A DNA stretch of 64,000 nt from Nitrosophilus labii (GCF_014466985.1 NZ_AP022826.1:1054001-1118000), one strand, 5' to 3'; counted from the first letter of the stretch, positions 53,860 to 63,808 are shown. Notes: generated by a model not told the origin, from the letters alone. Translations and numbers: made by a program.

Positions 53860-55595
53860 CAGCCAACCTTCCTAATTTTAACTTTAACTTCTTGAAAAAC
53901 TGCGTTATTGCCGTAATTGTCTGTTTTTGGAGGTGTAAGGAAGTTTACTTTTTCGTTTCCGCTATAAGCCAAAACCGAATCCTCTCTCAATTCTTCCCTG
54001 ACTCGCACTTCAAACTCAGCTTCTCCGTAAGATGAAGTTACTAAAACTTTATCACCGTCTTTTAACAAAGTGGAAGGATGTACATATAAAAAGTTGTCTC
54101 TTTTAAATTGTGAGTTAAGGGATGTTTTGCATTTTGGAGTTATTAGATAAAATCCTTCTTCCTCGTAATTAAACTCATCATCCACTTCGTCTATAAAACA
54201 AAACAGTCCCGCATCGGTATAAAACTCTTCACTATATGGAATATCCTCAAAAGAGGGTAGCTTATAATACTCACCATCTTTTATAAGTTGCTTCTCATAC
54301 TCTTTTATATACTCCTCTTCGCTTTTGAGCCCATCAAATCCAAATCTTTTAAACATCTCTTTCGTAAACTCGTATTCGCTTATTGCATTTTGGTTATCTT
54401 CTATTTTGGGCATGAGTCCTGCATATTCATGTCCATAGCTAAATCTTATATCGTTTTTTTGTAAAAAGTTTTTTGCAGGGATTACCAAATCAGCCATCTT
54501 AGCGGTTTCATCCATATAGATACCAAATACTACCGTAAAACTCTTTTCTAATCCTTCAATAACTCTTTTTGAGTTTGGCATAGTTATAACAGGATTTGAA
54601 CCTTGGATAAAAGATATATCAAACTCTCCAAAATCGGCCACGGCCTTTTGTACCCTTTTAGCCTCAACTTTTAACGGATCATTTAGTTCAACGGAAGTAT
54701 CACCCAAAAAACTTACTCCGCACCCCTCTTTTCCAAAAAGTCCTAGCATTGCCGCAAGAGAGTCTATCATCCTTACGACTTCCGTTCCGTGAGAGTATTT
54801 TTGCACTCCGTTACCAACCAAAATAACCGTTTTCATACTCTGCATAAGTTCAGCCAGTGTGGCAATTTCAAGTATATCCACACCTATTTTATCAACAGTA
54901 GGAACCATTCTATAGGTTTTTATGAAATCTGCGAAAAATTCATAATCTTCGGTTCTCTCTTCTATAAAGTTTTCATCTTCCGTATTTTGCATATATACAA
55001 ATCTTGCTAATATACAGGCAAGTTCCAAATCTGTCCTTGGTCGTATCTGCAGATGCATCGCCGCTCTTTTGGCAATATCAGTTTTTACGGGATCTATTAC
55101 AACCACAGTTTTACCGTTTAAAAACGGCAGGATATGAGAGTTGGTTGAAGTTATATTTCTTCCCCAAACAATAACAAGTTCACTTTTTTGTATCTGCGTT
55201 GTAGGCAGTATGAGATTTTTACCCCTTCCCTCTTCGATACCTAGCTGTCCGGCTGCGTCACAAAGACTTCCAGCTGTTAAAACCGCTCCGTATCTTGCAA
55301 AAAAGAGATCGGTTATAGCTTGCATTTTACCGAAATTGCCGCTTCCTCTAAAGTGTAGGACCTTTTTGGGCTCACACTTTTTAAGCCTCTCCTCCAAAAT
55401 ATCTAAAGCATCATTAAGCGATATCTTCTCCCCTTTATAATAGGCGCTATCAAGTTGGGGAAAGTTGTAATAGTGATTCATTTTATAACAAAGATGCCCT
55501 TTGGTTACGGGATGATCTTTATCGCCTCTTAACTTATCTTTCAAAACAATACTACAAGCATCATAACAGTCTAATGGACAAGTCGTTTTTTTCAT
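53859..55595 (-). CDS. Molybdopterin-dependent oxidoreductase (DMSO reductase family)
   Basis: A 578-residue catalytic subunit. Four N-terminal cysteines (C6, C10, C14, C36, in CPLDCYDACSI and GHLCYKMN) bind a 4Fe-4S cluster. VIVWGRNITSTN near 146 and SFIQGSNPVITMPNS near 330 match molybdopterin-binding regions. It lacks a Tat signal, so it is probably cytoplasmic, and no iron-sulfur or membrane subunit is adjacent, so the substrate is unknown. It overlaps the HlyD-like gene by 4 bp and the methyltransferase by 1 bp. Confidence 0.87.
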   Translation of the reverse strand: MKKTTCPLDCYDACSIVLKDKLRGDKDHPVTKGHLCYKMNHYYNFPQLDSAYYKGEKISLNDALDILEERLKKCEPKKVLHFRGSGNFGKMQAITDLFFARYGAVLTAGSLCDAAGQLGIEEGRGKNLILPTTQIQKSELVIVWGRNITSTNSHILPFLNGKTVVVIDPVKTDIAKRAAMHLQIRPRTDLELACILARFVYMQNTEDENFIEERTEDYEFFADFIKTYRMVPTVDKIGVDILEIATLAELMQSMKTVILVGNGVQKYSHGTEVVRMIDSLAAMLGLFGKEGCGVSFLGDTSVELNDPLKVEAKRVQKAVADFGEFDISFIQGSNPVITMPNSKRVIEGLEKSFTVVFGIYMDETAKMADLVIPAKNFLQKNDIRFSYGHEYAGLMPKIEDNQNAISEYEFTKEMFKRFGFDGLKSEEEYIKEYEKQLIKDGEYYKLPSFEDIPYSEEFYTDAGLFCFIDEVDDEFNYEEEGFYLITPKCKTSLNSQFKRDNFLYVHPSTLLKDGDKVLVTSSYGEAEFEVRVREELREDSVLAYSGNEKVNFLTPPKTDNYGNNAVFQEVKVKIRKVG

Positions 55596-56380
55596 TTTAT
55601 CTCCACCTTTACGATTTTAGAAAATATTTTAGGGGCTTTCGTAACTATCTCCGCTCTGTAAGCCGAAATATGTACGGGATCGGCAACTTTATAGATTTTA
55701 GAAAATCTAAGTTTAGTCTCTTTCCCGTCTATATAGATCTTTTTGTTTTCAATATTTTCAATCTCTTCCTTATCGAGATATATTACGATTTTGGCTTTAG
55801 AGATATCGGCAATATCAGCTAGTTTAGTTCCGATAGCTGCAAAATCGCCCTCTTTAACATATATTTTATAAACATATCCGCTAACTTTTACACTCTTCTT
55901 TTCCAAAATATCCTTAAGTCTTTTGATATTGTATTTTATATCTTCTATCTGATTTTTTAGATTTTCTATCTTCTCTTTTTGATTTAGATATTGATTGTTG
56001 GTTAACAAAAAATCTGTCAATTTAGCATCTTTTTCAAATTTGGACTTGGTTTTAAGATCTTTTATACGCTCGTAATTCTCTTTTTTAACCCTGCTTAACT
56101 CTTTTAGATTTTTAAGTATTTTCATATCTGTCTGCAATATCTTTTCGAGATTTTCAAGTTTGATTTTCAAAGATTTTAAATTAGCTTCATCAATCTTTGA
56201 ATCAATCTTTATAATTTCGTAATTTTCGACGTTTTCTCCCTCTTTTGAAAGATCGCTCTTAACAACTTTACCGCTAACGGCCGATTTTAGCGTATATATC
56301 TCAAATGGCTCTATTTTGGTCATATATTCGGCCCCAAATACAAAAGTTGTTATAAACAAAATCAAAAAATTTTTTTTCAT
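55592..56380 (-). CDS. HlyD-like periplasmic adaptor protein
   Basis: A 262-residue protein with a signal peptide (about 1-17), two halves of a lipoyl/biotinyl-like domain (SAVSGKVVKSDLSKEGENV near 33-51, and SGYVYKIYVKEGDFAAIGT near 168-186) and an intervening coiled-coil hairpin (about 70-160). This is the HlyD/RND membrane-fusion layout, though short. A pump partner is not adjacent. It heads a tightly overlapping minus-strand run. Confidence 0.82.
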   Translation of the reverse strand: MKKNFLILFITTFVFGAEYMTKIEPFEIYTLKSAVSGKVVKSDLSKEGENVENYEIIKIDSKIDEANLKSLKIKLENLEKILQTDMKILKNLKELSRVKKENYERIKDLKTKSKFEKDAKLTDFLLTNNQYLNQKEKIENLKNQIEDIKYNIKRLKDILEKKSVKVSGYVYKIYVKEGDFAAIGTKLADIADISKAKIVIYLDKEEIENIENKKIYIDGKETKLRFSKIYKVADPVHISAYRAEIVTKAPKIFSKIVKVEIK

Positions 56381-56529
56381 TATTTTTCAACTCCCGGACT
56401 TTTAGTAAGATAATTTTACTATAATAATCAAAGAAAAGCAGAAAAATAAACTATTTTGTATAGAGCGAAAGAGTAGCGACATAAAACTAAATCTGTCTGA
56501 TCATCTTCGCTTCGCTGTAGGGCTAAAGT

Positions 56530-57732
56530 TTAACTAAACCCTTTATAAATATTTTTAAACCACTCAAGTTCATCAAGACTCTCCCAAGGATACTCCTCAT
56601 ACCCAACCTGTCCTTTCGAGGCGGTCTGAACGTACGTAAAACCCCTTTTCATAGGCTCATCCAAACCAAACTTTCTAGTTATCCAAGAGGGAGTTAAAGC
56701 AAACTTATCTCTTATTAGAAGCGACAATTCTTCATCTTTTAAAGATATCTTTGATGTATGCATAGTATCAACCGTAACCGAGAGAGGTTTTGAACGCCCT
56801 ATAACATAAGAGATTATTACTTTAACTTTTTTGGCTAAACCTGCCGCTACTATATGTTTTGCTAACCAACGAGCAGCGTATAATCCGCTTCTATCAACTT
56901 TTGTATAATCTTTTGAACTTTGTGCTCCGCCGCCTATCGGCGCATAAGCCCCGTAAGTATCCGCTACTATTTTTCTACCGGTAAGTCCAGAATCCGCTAT
57001 AGGCCCGTGTATGATAAATTTACCCGTTCCATTTATAATAAACTCCGTCTTTTCATCGATCATATCTTTAAACGAGGATTTTTTTAAAATAAGCTCTTTT
57101 ACTATTTTTTTAACCTCTTCTTGGCTTCTTTTTGAGCTGTGTGATTGGGCGACTACTAACTTATCGATTCTTTTTGGCAAATTATTATCAAAGTTATCTT
57201 TTGAGCCATAATCTAAAACAATCTCCGTTTTCAGATCCACTCCAAAAAGCTCACTATTTAACTTAGCGTTGTTATATAAGATATCCTTAATTTCTCTTGC
57301 CATCATTAATGCCATAGGCATAAAATCCTCTCTCTCATCCGTCGCAAAACCTACCATCATTCCTTGATCACCGGCTCCTATCTCCTCTTCTTTATCAACG
57401 CCGAGACTTATATTCGGAGATTGCCTACTTACATATACTTCATAATTTAACTCATCAGGATAGATTGTCTCTTCGTTTGAAAATCCTCTTTCAGGATATC
57501 CTATATATCTTAAAGCCTCTTTTGCGCATTTTATATAAAAATCTTTATCTACTTCCTTATCTACTTTTACTTCGCCGCCAATTATAACGTTTTTGCCTAC
57601 AACAAAAACCTCAGTCGCTACTCTAGCATTTTTGTCAATTTTTAATAACTCGTCAACTATTTTATCCGCAATAATATCTGCGCACTTATCGGGATGGCCG
57701 GGTGAAACTGATTCTGATGTCTATAGATACAT
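56530..57732 (-). CDS. metK: Methionine adenosyltransferase with in-frame amber at codon 4
   Basis: MetK makes S-adenosylmethionine from methionine and ATP. An ATG at 57732 follows GAGG, but codon 4 is TAG (57721-57723): it reads Met-Tyr-Leu-stop-Thr-Ser-Glu-Ser, where the family has LFTSES. After the stop the sequence is complete and normal: VSPGHPDKCADII, GAGDQGMMVGFATDE, and the rest to the end (400 codons). The first ATG, GTG or TTG after the amber is at 57360, which would lose the GHPDK substrate site. Either the stop is read through, the sequence has an error, or this essential gene is broken. Recorded as one gene, with the anomaly noted. Confidence 0.85.
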
Positions 57733-57795
57733 ATATGTTACCTCTTCGCTTTTTTGGTATTATATCAAAAGAGATAAAATCTGAAGGAGTTTTAT

Positions 57796-58110
57796 ATGAC
57801 GCAAGAACAACTAAGCGAATTTAAAGAGATTTTAGAGAAGAGAAAAGCTCAAGTTGAAAAAAATTTAAGAAATTTAAGAGCGGAAGTTGAAAGTATGATA
57901 GCCGATGATGCACTTGATGATATACAAGATTTGGTTGCTTTAGAAAATATGGATAGAGACGATCAAGCTTTGATAAAAAGATTGGAAGAGGAGTTAAAAG
58001 AGATCAATAATGCTCTTTTAAGAATAAAACAAGGGACTTATGGCAAATGTGAAGACGGCTCCGAAATCGATTTGGACTTACTATACGTAAATCCGCTATA
58101 TCAATGCTAA
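57796..58110 (+). CDS. DksA/TraR-like protein with incomplete zinc finger
   Basis: A 104-residue protein with the coiled-coil N-terminal region of DksA relatives (LKEILEKRK-type heptads, and the DD-x-DDIQDL region near 38-50). The C-terminal zinc-finger zone keeps YGKCEDGSEID but only one of the usual cysteines there, plus one terminal cysteine (YQC). It may act on RNA polymerase without binding zinc. SD AAGGAG precedes the ATG. It is 10 bp before the Fur-family gene and divergent from metK. Confidence 0.75.
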   Translation: MTQEQLSEFKEILEKRKAQVEKNLRNLRAEVESMIADDALDDIQDLVALENMDRDDQALIKRLEEELKEINNALLRIKQGTYGKCEDGSEIDLDLLYVNPLYQC

Positions 58111-58120
58111 AGAGGCAAAA

Positions 58121-58564
58121 ATGACTAAAGATTTCAGTCAATATAAAGAGCAGTTAAAAGAGATAGTAAAATCAAAAGGATTAAAATATTCGGCTCAAAG
58201 AGAAGATATCTTAAAAGCACTATTTGATTCGAAAAAACATTTAACACCAGAAGAGATATATACAGAAGTAAAAAAAATCAATAAAAATATCGGTCTAGCA
58301 ACCGTATATAGGGCACTATCCTTTTTGGAAAGCGAAGGACTTATAAACTCAATCTCTTTTGGAATAGACGGAAAAAAATATGAACTAAACAGAGGTCAAC
58401 ATCATGATCATATGATCTGTTTAAAATGCGGAAAGATCATAGAGTTTTTCGATGAAAGGTTAGAGTCTCTTCAAGAATATATCGCCCAAAAACACAACTT
58501 CAAACTTATAACTCACGAACTAAATATGTACGGTATCTGCTCAAATTGCCAAGAAGAGAGTTGA
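58121..58564 (+). CDS. Fur-family metal-responsive repressor
   Basis: A 147-residue winged-helix repressor. The DNA-binding half has SKKHLTPEEIYTEVKK and GLATVYRALSFLESEG. The metal-binding half has HHDHMICLKCGKIIEF and a C-terminal ICSNC pair. This could be Fur or PerR; the sequence alone does not settle which. It follows the DksA-like gene by 10 bp. Confidence 0.92.
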   Translation: MTKDFSQYKEQLKEIVKSKGLKYSAQREDILKALFDSKKHLTPEEIYTEVKKINKNIGLATVYRALSFLESEGLINSISFGIDGKKYELNRGQHHDHMICLKCGKIIEFFDERLESLQEYIAQKHNFKLITHELNMYGICSNCQEES

Positions 58565-58576
58565 CAAGCTCTCTTT

Positions 58577-59185
58577 CTAAACTTTAGGGAGTTGCCAATT
58601 TTTATAAAACGCAAAAAGTCTCAAAGCCAAACCGAACAAAAAAAGCGATACTGTAATATAGATGTTGTTTTCGTAAAATCTATCGGCTAAGAAGAGAAAA
58701 GTACCTATAATGATGGATATACTTCCGTAAAATTCCGCTTTTAAAATCATAGGGACTCTGTTAAGCAAAACATCTCTCAAAACTCCTCCTCCAACAGCAG
58801 TTATCAAAGCCAAAAGCACCACCCCAAAATAGTTCAGTTCAGTTTCAAGTCCTATTAAGGCTCCTGAAATAGAAAAAGAGGCAAGACCTATAGAATCGCT
58901 AATGATAAAAATCTTTCTTTTTTGAAAACCAAAATTTTTATGTAGTTTCAAAACAATAGCAAAAACAATAACTAAAAGAACTATCATTGAAGGCAAAAAG
59001 TTAACAAAAGAGTAAGGAAGCTTTCCCACTATCACATCTCTTATGATACCGCCGCCTAAAGCCGTCAAAAAAGAGGCTATGAAAACTCCTAAAAGATCCA
59101 GTTTTTCTTCTACCGCCACCCAAAAACCGCTTAAAGCAAAAGCGGCTATCCCTATAATCTCAGCAATCTCTAACAGTGTCATCAA
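58577..59185 (-). CDS. TRIC-family (YicG-like) cation channel protein
   Basis: A 202-residue membrane protein with seven predicted helices and two internal repeats, each with a glycine motif (ALGGGIIRDVIVG near 40-52 and AVGGGVLRDVLLN near 125-137). This is the bacterial trimeric intracellular cation channel (UPF0126) family, thought to conduct potassium. It overlaps the BaiN-like gene by 26 bp. Confidence 0.9.
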   Translation of the reverse strand: MMTLLEIAEIIGIAAFALSGFWVAVEEKLDLLGVFIASFLTALGGGIIRDVIVGKLPYSFVNFLPSMIVLLVIVFAIVLKLHKNFGFQKRKIFIISDSIGLASFSISGALIGLETELNYFGVVLLALITAVGGGVLRDVLLNRVPMILKAEFYGSISIIIGTFLFLADRFYENNIYITVSLFLFGLALRLFAFYKNWQLPKV

Positions 59186-60308
59186 TATGTCTCGCCGCTT
59201 TTACGGCAGAACTGAAAGCCCACTGAAAGTTATATCCTCCAAGTTCTCCCGTTACATCTAAAACTTCACCAATAAAATATAGATTTTTAACTTTCTTGCT
59301 CATCAAACTATTTTTATCTATATCTTTTATAACTACTCCTCCTTTTGTTACCTCGGCTCTTTCAAAGCCGAAAGTTCCTGCGGGTGAAAATGTATATTTT
59401 TCCAAAAGTTTCAATCTTTTTAAATCCTCTTTCTTCAACTCTTTGATCTTTTTGTCTTTAATACCGATAGAATTCAAAAAAAGTTTGGAAAATCTTTTAG
59501 GAAAAGGCAGCAAAGTTACAATCTGTTTATATGGATATCTTAAAAACTCCTCCACTTTTTTTCCGTTTAAAAAATCGATAGTTACGACACCTTTGTCCCA
59601 GTACAACGAAGCGTTAAGTATGGCCGGGCCGCTTATTCCTTTATGAGCAAACAAAATATTGTCTTTAAAAATTTTATCTTTTATTTGTACAACAGCCTCA
59701 AAAGATATACCGCTTAGTTCTTTAAACCAAAACTGCTCACTTTGTACCGTAAAGCCAACGAGAGCCGGTCTTAAAGGAGTGATTTCGTGTCCAAATTTTT
59801 TAGCTATTTTATAACCTATTTCAGTAGCGCCTATCTTTTTATAGCTAACTCCTCCCGTAGCCACGACGACTTTTTTCGCATAAAAATTTTCTTTAGATGT
59901 TTCTATCAAAAAAGCATCATCGACTCTTTTTACATCTTTAATTTCTCTATTCAAAAAAATCTTTTTTTCCTCTATCTCTTTTAAAAAAATATCTATTAGT
60001 TCTTGTGAGCTATGTGGACAAAAAAATTGGTTCTTTTTTCTCAAAACCGGTGAGCAAGAGCGTTTTTTTAGCCATTTAATAAGCTCTTCGTTGGAAAATC
60101 CGTTTAAAACCTCTTTTATAAATTCGCAATCGCCAAGGTAGTTTTTGAAAGAGACTCTTTTATTGGTTATATTGCATCTGCCTCCACCTGAAATCTTTAT
60201 CTTGGCTCCTATACTGGAGTTATGCTCAATCAAAGCGTAATCTTTACCCTTCAAAAAAGAGGCGCACATAAGTCCTGAAGCGCCAGCTCCAAGTATAACA
60301 ATATCCAA
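59160..60308 (-). CDS. BaiN/HI0933-like flavoprotein oxidoreductase
   Basis: A 382-residue FAD-binding protein. The N-terminal dinucleotide fold is VILGAGASGLMCA near 4-16, then SGGGRCNITN near 39-48, and a C-terminal family motif LGGYNFQWAFSSA near 360-372. This is the HI0933 (BaiN/RdsA) group; the substrate is unknown. It precedes the TRIC gene with a 26-bp overlap. Confidence 0.92.
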   Translation of the reverse strand: MDIVILGAGASGLMCASFLKGKDYALIEHNSSIGAKIKISGGGRCNITNKRVSFKNYLGDCEFIKEVLNGFSNEELIKWLKKRSCSPVLRKKNQFFCPHSSQELIDIFLKEIEEKKIFLNREIKDVKRVDDAFLIETSKENFYAKKVVVATGGVSYKKIGATEIGYKIAKKFGHEITPLRPALVGFTVQSEQFWFKELSGISFEAVVQIKDKIFKDNILFAHKGISGPAILNASLYWDKGVVTIDFLNGKKVEEFLRYPYKQIVTLLPFPKRFSKLFLNSIGIKDKKIKELKKEDLKRLKLLEKYTFSPAGTFGFERAEVTKGGVVIKDIDKNSLMSKKVKNLYFIGEVLDVTGELGGYNFQWAFSSAVKAARHIDDTVRDC

Positions 60309-60318
60309 TACTTTTATG

Positions 60319-60636
60319 TTACACCTCTAACGGGTTTTTTTCAAAAATCAGATAATCTATACTTTTGTCGTGAGTAAAAGTTTTAAGTTCGCTCTTTTCG
60401 TCACTCTTCATAAAAGTTTTAAAAGCTGCTGCCATATACTTCCCGACACTGTCCGAAAGCCTTTTATATTCTTTAATATTAAAATTGAGATATGTTGTCA
60501 TAAAAACTTTTTGTGCTTCTTTATCATCTATGCTCATATTTAAAGCAACTTCCACAAACTCTTTGCCGTTTTTTCCTACAAGCTTTCTTACGCTAACGAT
60601 CTTACCTATAGCCCAAGTATAAATTTTCGCAGCCAT
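60319..60636 (-). CDS. Small conserved-looking protein between ddl and the flavoprotein gene
   Basis: A 105-residue soluble protein with a beta-rich first half (IGKIVSVRKLVGKNGKEF) and no signal or membrane segments. An OB-like fold is conceivable but not shown. Its ATG shares a base with the ddl stop, so it is co-translated with ddl. No family recognised. Confidence 0.6.
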   Translation of the reverse strand: MAAKIYTWAIGKIVSVRKLVGKNGKEFVEVALNMSIDDKEAQKVFMTTYLNFNIKEYKRLSDSVGKYMAAAFKTFMKSDEKSELKTFTHDKSIDYLIFEKNPLEV

Positions 60637-61673
60637 TACTTATTTTTCATCCCGCTAATTGTGTGGATATATCTATAATCTATATCTATCTTTTTCTCTT
60701 TTGGTAAATAATCTGAAAGCCTGCTTAAAACATCATCTAGATCACTAAAAAGATAATTTGCCAGACTTCCAGGAATAGGGTTTATCTCATTTAGATAAAT
60801 ATCTCCATTTTTAACAAAAAAATCGCATCTTATTAAAGCACCGCAAAAGAGCGGATCGTAAACCTTTTTAAAGGCCTCTTTTATTCTGTTTTCTAGATCA
60901 TCTTGTATTTGAGCCGGCTTTATCTGTTCGCCTCTTGAAAAATCGAGATATTTTTTCTCAAAATCCAAAAAATCCATCTTTTTAGGCTCTTCAATGATGG
61001 AAAAAATAAACTCTCCTGCTTTACATCCGGCAAGATTGTACTCTTTTATACCATCAATAAAAGGCTCAACTATAACCTCATCATCAAACTCAAAAGCCAC
61101 ATCCAAAGCATAGCTCAACTCATTATCCTCTCTTACCACGCTAACCCCGATAGAGCTTCCAAGTCTCAAAGGCTTGATAATAACTGGATATTCAAATCTT
61201 AAAGGCTTTATCTCATCTTTTTTTATTATCTGATAATCCAAAACATTTAACCCCAGCTCTTTTGCAAACATTTTAGTAAAATGTTTATTAAAACTAATAG
61301 CGCAAGCTTCTATTCTAGAACCTATATAAGAGATTTGATAAAAATCTAAAAGAGCCGCGACTTTACCGTCTTCTCCGTCTCTTCCGTGAATAAGGTTAAT
61401 AACCGCATCGAAATTTATTTTCTTTTCGCCCAACAATCCTTTTTGATAAAAACCGCCTTTTTTCAAAATCAGTTGAGTTGAGTTTTTATACTCTTTAGAG
61501 CTGAAATATTTCGATTTCATATTTTTTTTATCTATCAGATAAAAATCTCTGTTTTCATCCAAAAAAATAAAAACGGTATCGCTTTTTAGTCTCTCTTTCA
61601 AAACTATGGCGCTTACTATACTTATTTCATGCTCGAAGCTGCTACCGCCGAACAAAATAGCGTATCTCATCAA
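60636..61673 (-). CDS. ddl: D-alanine--D-alanine ligase
   Basis: Ddl joins two D-alanines with ATP for peptidoglycan synthesis. The 345-residue ATP-grasp enzyme begins with YAILFGGSSFEHEISIVSA and has INLIHGRDGEDGKV near 92, FEYPVIIKPLRLGSSIGVSV near 160-179, and a C-terminal YLNEINPIPGS near 310. Normal in length. It is 6 bp after ruvA on the same strand. Confidence 0.95.
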   Translation of the reverse strand: MMRYAILFGGSSFEHEISIVSAIVLKERLKSDTVFIFLDENRDFYLIDKKNMKSKYFSSKEYKNSTQLILKKGGFYQKGLLGEKKINFDAVINLIHGRDGEDGKVAALLDFYQISYIGSRIEACAISFNKHFTKMFAKELGLNVLDYQIIKKDEIKPLRFEYPVIIKPLRLGSSIGVSVVREDNELSYALDVAFEFDDEVIVEPFIDGIKEYNLAGCKAGEFIFSIIEEPKKMDFLDFEKKYLDFSRGEQIKPAQIQDDLENRIKEAFKKVYDPLFCGALIRCDFFVKNGDIYLNEINPIPGSLANYLFSDLDDVLSRLSDYLPKEKKIDIDYRYIHTISGMKNK

Positions 61674-61679
61674 ACCCCT

Positions 61680-62237
61680 TTAAATTTTTTGAATTTTTTT
61701 CAACGCCTCTTTAACCAAAGATGGCGTATCGCAAGCTGTGCACTCTTGCAAAACTTTTTGAATTTGATCTTTTTTGAAGCCCAAAGATTCCAAAGCCATA
61801 ATAGCTTCTTGATGAGCGGATGTCAACTGAGGAGTTGAGCCATCTAAACTAAACTCTCCAAGCTCAATCAAAATCCTTGATGCGCTTTTAGGACCGATTC
61901 CAGGAACTTTTTTCAACAAACTTACATTCTTTTCCTCAACTATCTTTACAAATATATCGGGCTTAAAGGTTGAACAAATAGCCATAGCAACTTTCGGCCC
62001 CACACCGTTTATTTTTATGAGTCTTTCAAACATCATCTTTTCGTTGATATCCAAAAAACCGTAAAGAGTTTCGCTATCTTCCCTAATTATATGAGAAATA
62101 TGAAGTTTTATATCTTGCTTTTCTATCTCGCTACTACAGTTTACGGAAACGAAAACCTCGTAAATAACGCCATTTACATTTAAATGTACCGAAGTTGGTT
62201 CTTTCTTTTCTACTTTTCCTATAAGACCGACAATCAA
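61680..62237 (-). CDS. ruvA: Holliday junction DNA helicase subunit RuvA
   Basis: RuvA binds Holliday junctions and loads RuvB. The 185-residue protein has the OB-fold N-terminus ([14 protein letters not shown]), two helix-hairpin-helix motifs (INGVGPKVA near 83 and VPGIGPKSA near 118) and a C-terminal RuvB-binding domain. TTG 62237 is chosen because GGAG lies six bases upstream and it matches the family start; an earlier TTG (62249) would add four residues. ruvB is not in the window. Confidence 0.94.
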   Translation of the reverse strand: MIVGLIGKVEKKEPTSVHLNVNGVIYEVFVSVNCSSEIEKQDIKLHISHIIREDSETLYGFLDINEKMMFERLIKINGVGPKVAMAICSTFKPDIFVKIVEEKNVSLLKKVPGIGPKSASRILIELGEFSLDGSTPQLTSAHQEAIMALESLGFKKDQIQKVLQECTACDTPSLVKEALKKIQKI

Positions 62238-62370
62238 ATCCAGCTCCAATTTTTTTTCGTATTGTAGTAAAAATTCTTTAGATTAAGTTAAAAATACAAA
62301 TCAAATTATTATAACTATTTGTTAGTATTAAGTACAAATTTGATATATTTTCATTAAAAAGAGCGACAAA

Positions 62371-63777
62371 ATGCTAAAAAAGATTTTTACCAACAGTTTC
62401 GGAATACTTATATCTAGAATACTAGGTTTTATAAGAGATCTTTTGACCGCTTCAATACTTGGAGCAAACATTTATTCTGATATATTTTTCGTAGCTTTTA
62501 AATTCCCTAATCTTTTTAGGAGAATTTTTGCCGAAGGTGCGTTTATTCAAAGTTTTCTTCCCTCATATATAGCTTCAAAACATAAAAATAGATTTGCAGC
62601 TGCCGTTTTTATCAGATTTTTTACAATAATTTTCATCTTTTCCATTTTAGTTACACTTTTTTCTCCCCTTTTTACAAAATTGATAGCTTTCGGATTTGAT
62701 GAAGAACTTATAAATATGGCTTCTTTATATGTGGCTATTAACTTTTACTACTTGGATTTTATCTTTATAGTTACTTTTTTAGCCGCTCTTTTACAATACA
62801 AAGAACATTTTGCGACTACCGCTTTTTCAACCGCACTGCTTAATCTATCTTTGATATCGGCGCTTATAATTTTTCAAAAAAGCGAAAAGGAAAATATCGT
62901 TTTTGCTATGAGTATAGCCGTTTTAATAGGCGGTGCTTTACAGGTTTTAATACATCTTTATATCTCTAAAAAACTAAATATACTAAAAAGATTGATACTC
63001 TCATTAAAAGGATTAAACAAAAAAAAAGAGAGTGTTAAAGAAGATCTTAAAAAATTTTACAAAAATTTCGTCCCTGCTATATTTGGCAACTCAACAGCTC
63101 AAATCTCTGCCTTTTTAGATACTTGGCTTGCCTCTTTTTTAGTAAGCGGATCGATCAGTTATCTCTATTATGCAAACAGAATCTTGCAACTTCCTTTAGC
63201 TCTTTTTGCCATAGCTACAGCAACCGCACTTTTTCCAACGGTTTCTAAAAAATTGAAAGATAAAAAAGATAAAGAAGCAAAAGAGATACTAAAGAAAAGT
63301 TTCTGGCTACTCGTTTTTTTACTCTCACTATCTACGGTAGGAGCTATAGTTCTAAGCGATGAAATAATCTGGCTTCTATTTGAAAGAGGTTCTTTTACGG
63401 GTGAAGATACTAAAAATACCGCATTCGTTTTAGCAATGTATATGATTGGTCTTCTTCCATACGGTCTAAATAAACTTTTTTCACTATGGCTTTATGCAAA
63501 TCATAAGCAGATAATAGCTGCAAAAATCGCTACATACTCATTGATCTGTAATATTGTTTTGTCGGTTATTCTGATATTTTATCTGCAAGCTGCCGGTTTA
63601 GCTCTATCTACTAGTATAGCGGGTTTTGTCTTACTCTTTTTAACCATAAAGGAGTTTGGTTTTAAAGAGTTTTTATCTTTTTTAGAAAGAAAAAAAATTC
63701 TATTTTTGCTTTTTTTGATCTTTTTAGAGCTTTTTATTTTACATACTTTTAAAAATTTTTTGTTTTTAAATCAATAA
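62371..63777 (+). CDS. murJ: Lipid II flippase MurJ
   Basis: MurJ moves the peptidoglycan precursor lipid II across the inner membrane. The 468-residue protein has about 13 membrane helices, and the conserved start FGILISRILGFIRDLLTA, then FPNLFRRIFAEGAF. Typical length for the family. It is divergent from ruvA and is followed by an AT-rich gap. Confidence 0.94.
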   Translation: MLKKIFTNSFGILISRILGFIRDLLTASILGANIYSDIFFVAFKFPNLFRRIFAEGAFIQSFLPSYIASKHKNRFAAAVFIRFFTIIFIFSILVTLFSPLFTKLIAFGFDEELINMASLYVAINFYYLDFIFIVTFLAALLQYKEHFATTAFSTALLNLSLISALIIFQKSEKENIVFAMSIAVLIGGALQVLIHLYISKKLNILKRLILSLKGLNKKKESVKEDLKKFYKNFVPAIFGNSTAQISAFLDTWLASFLVSGSISYLYYANRILQLPLALFAIATATALFPTVSKKLKDKKDKEAKEILKKSFWLLVFLLSLSTVGAIVLSDEIIWLLFERGSFTGEDTKNTAFVLAMYMIGLLPYGLNKLFSLWLYANHKQIIAAKIATYSLICNIVLSVILIFYLQAAGLALSTSIAGFVLLFLTIKEFGFKEFLSFLERKKILFLLFLIFLELFILHTFKNFLFLNQ

Positions 63778-63808
63778 TAAAATAGAAAATTTTATATTTT
63801 TAAGAAAT

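Noticed and set aside
57593-57784. Open frame on the plus strand across the metK start
   Set aside because: It is antisense to well-conserved MetK sequence and has no ribosome site or recognisable product.
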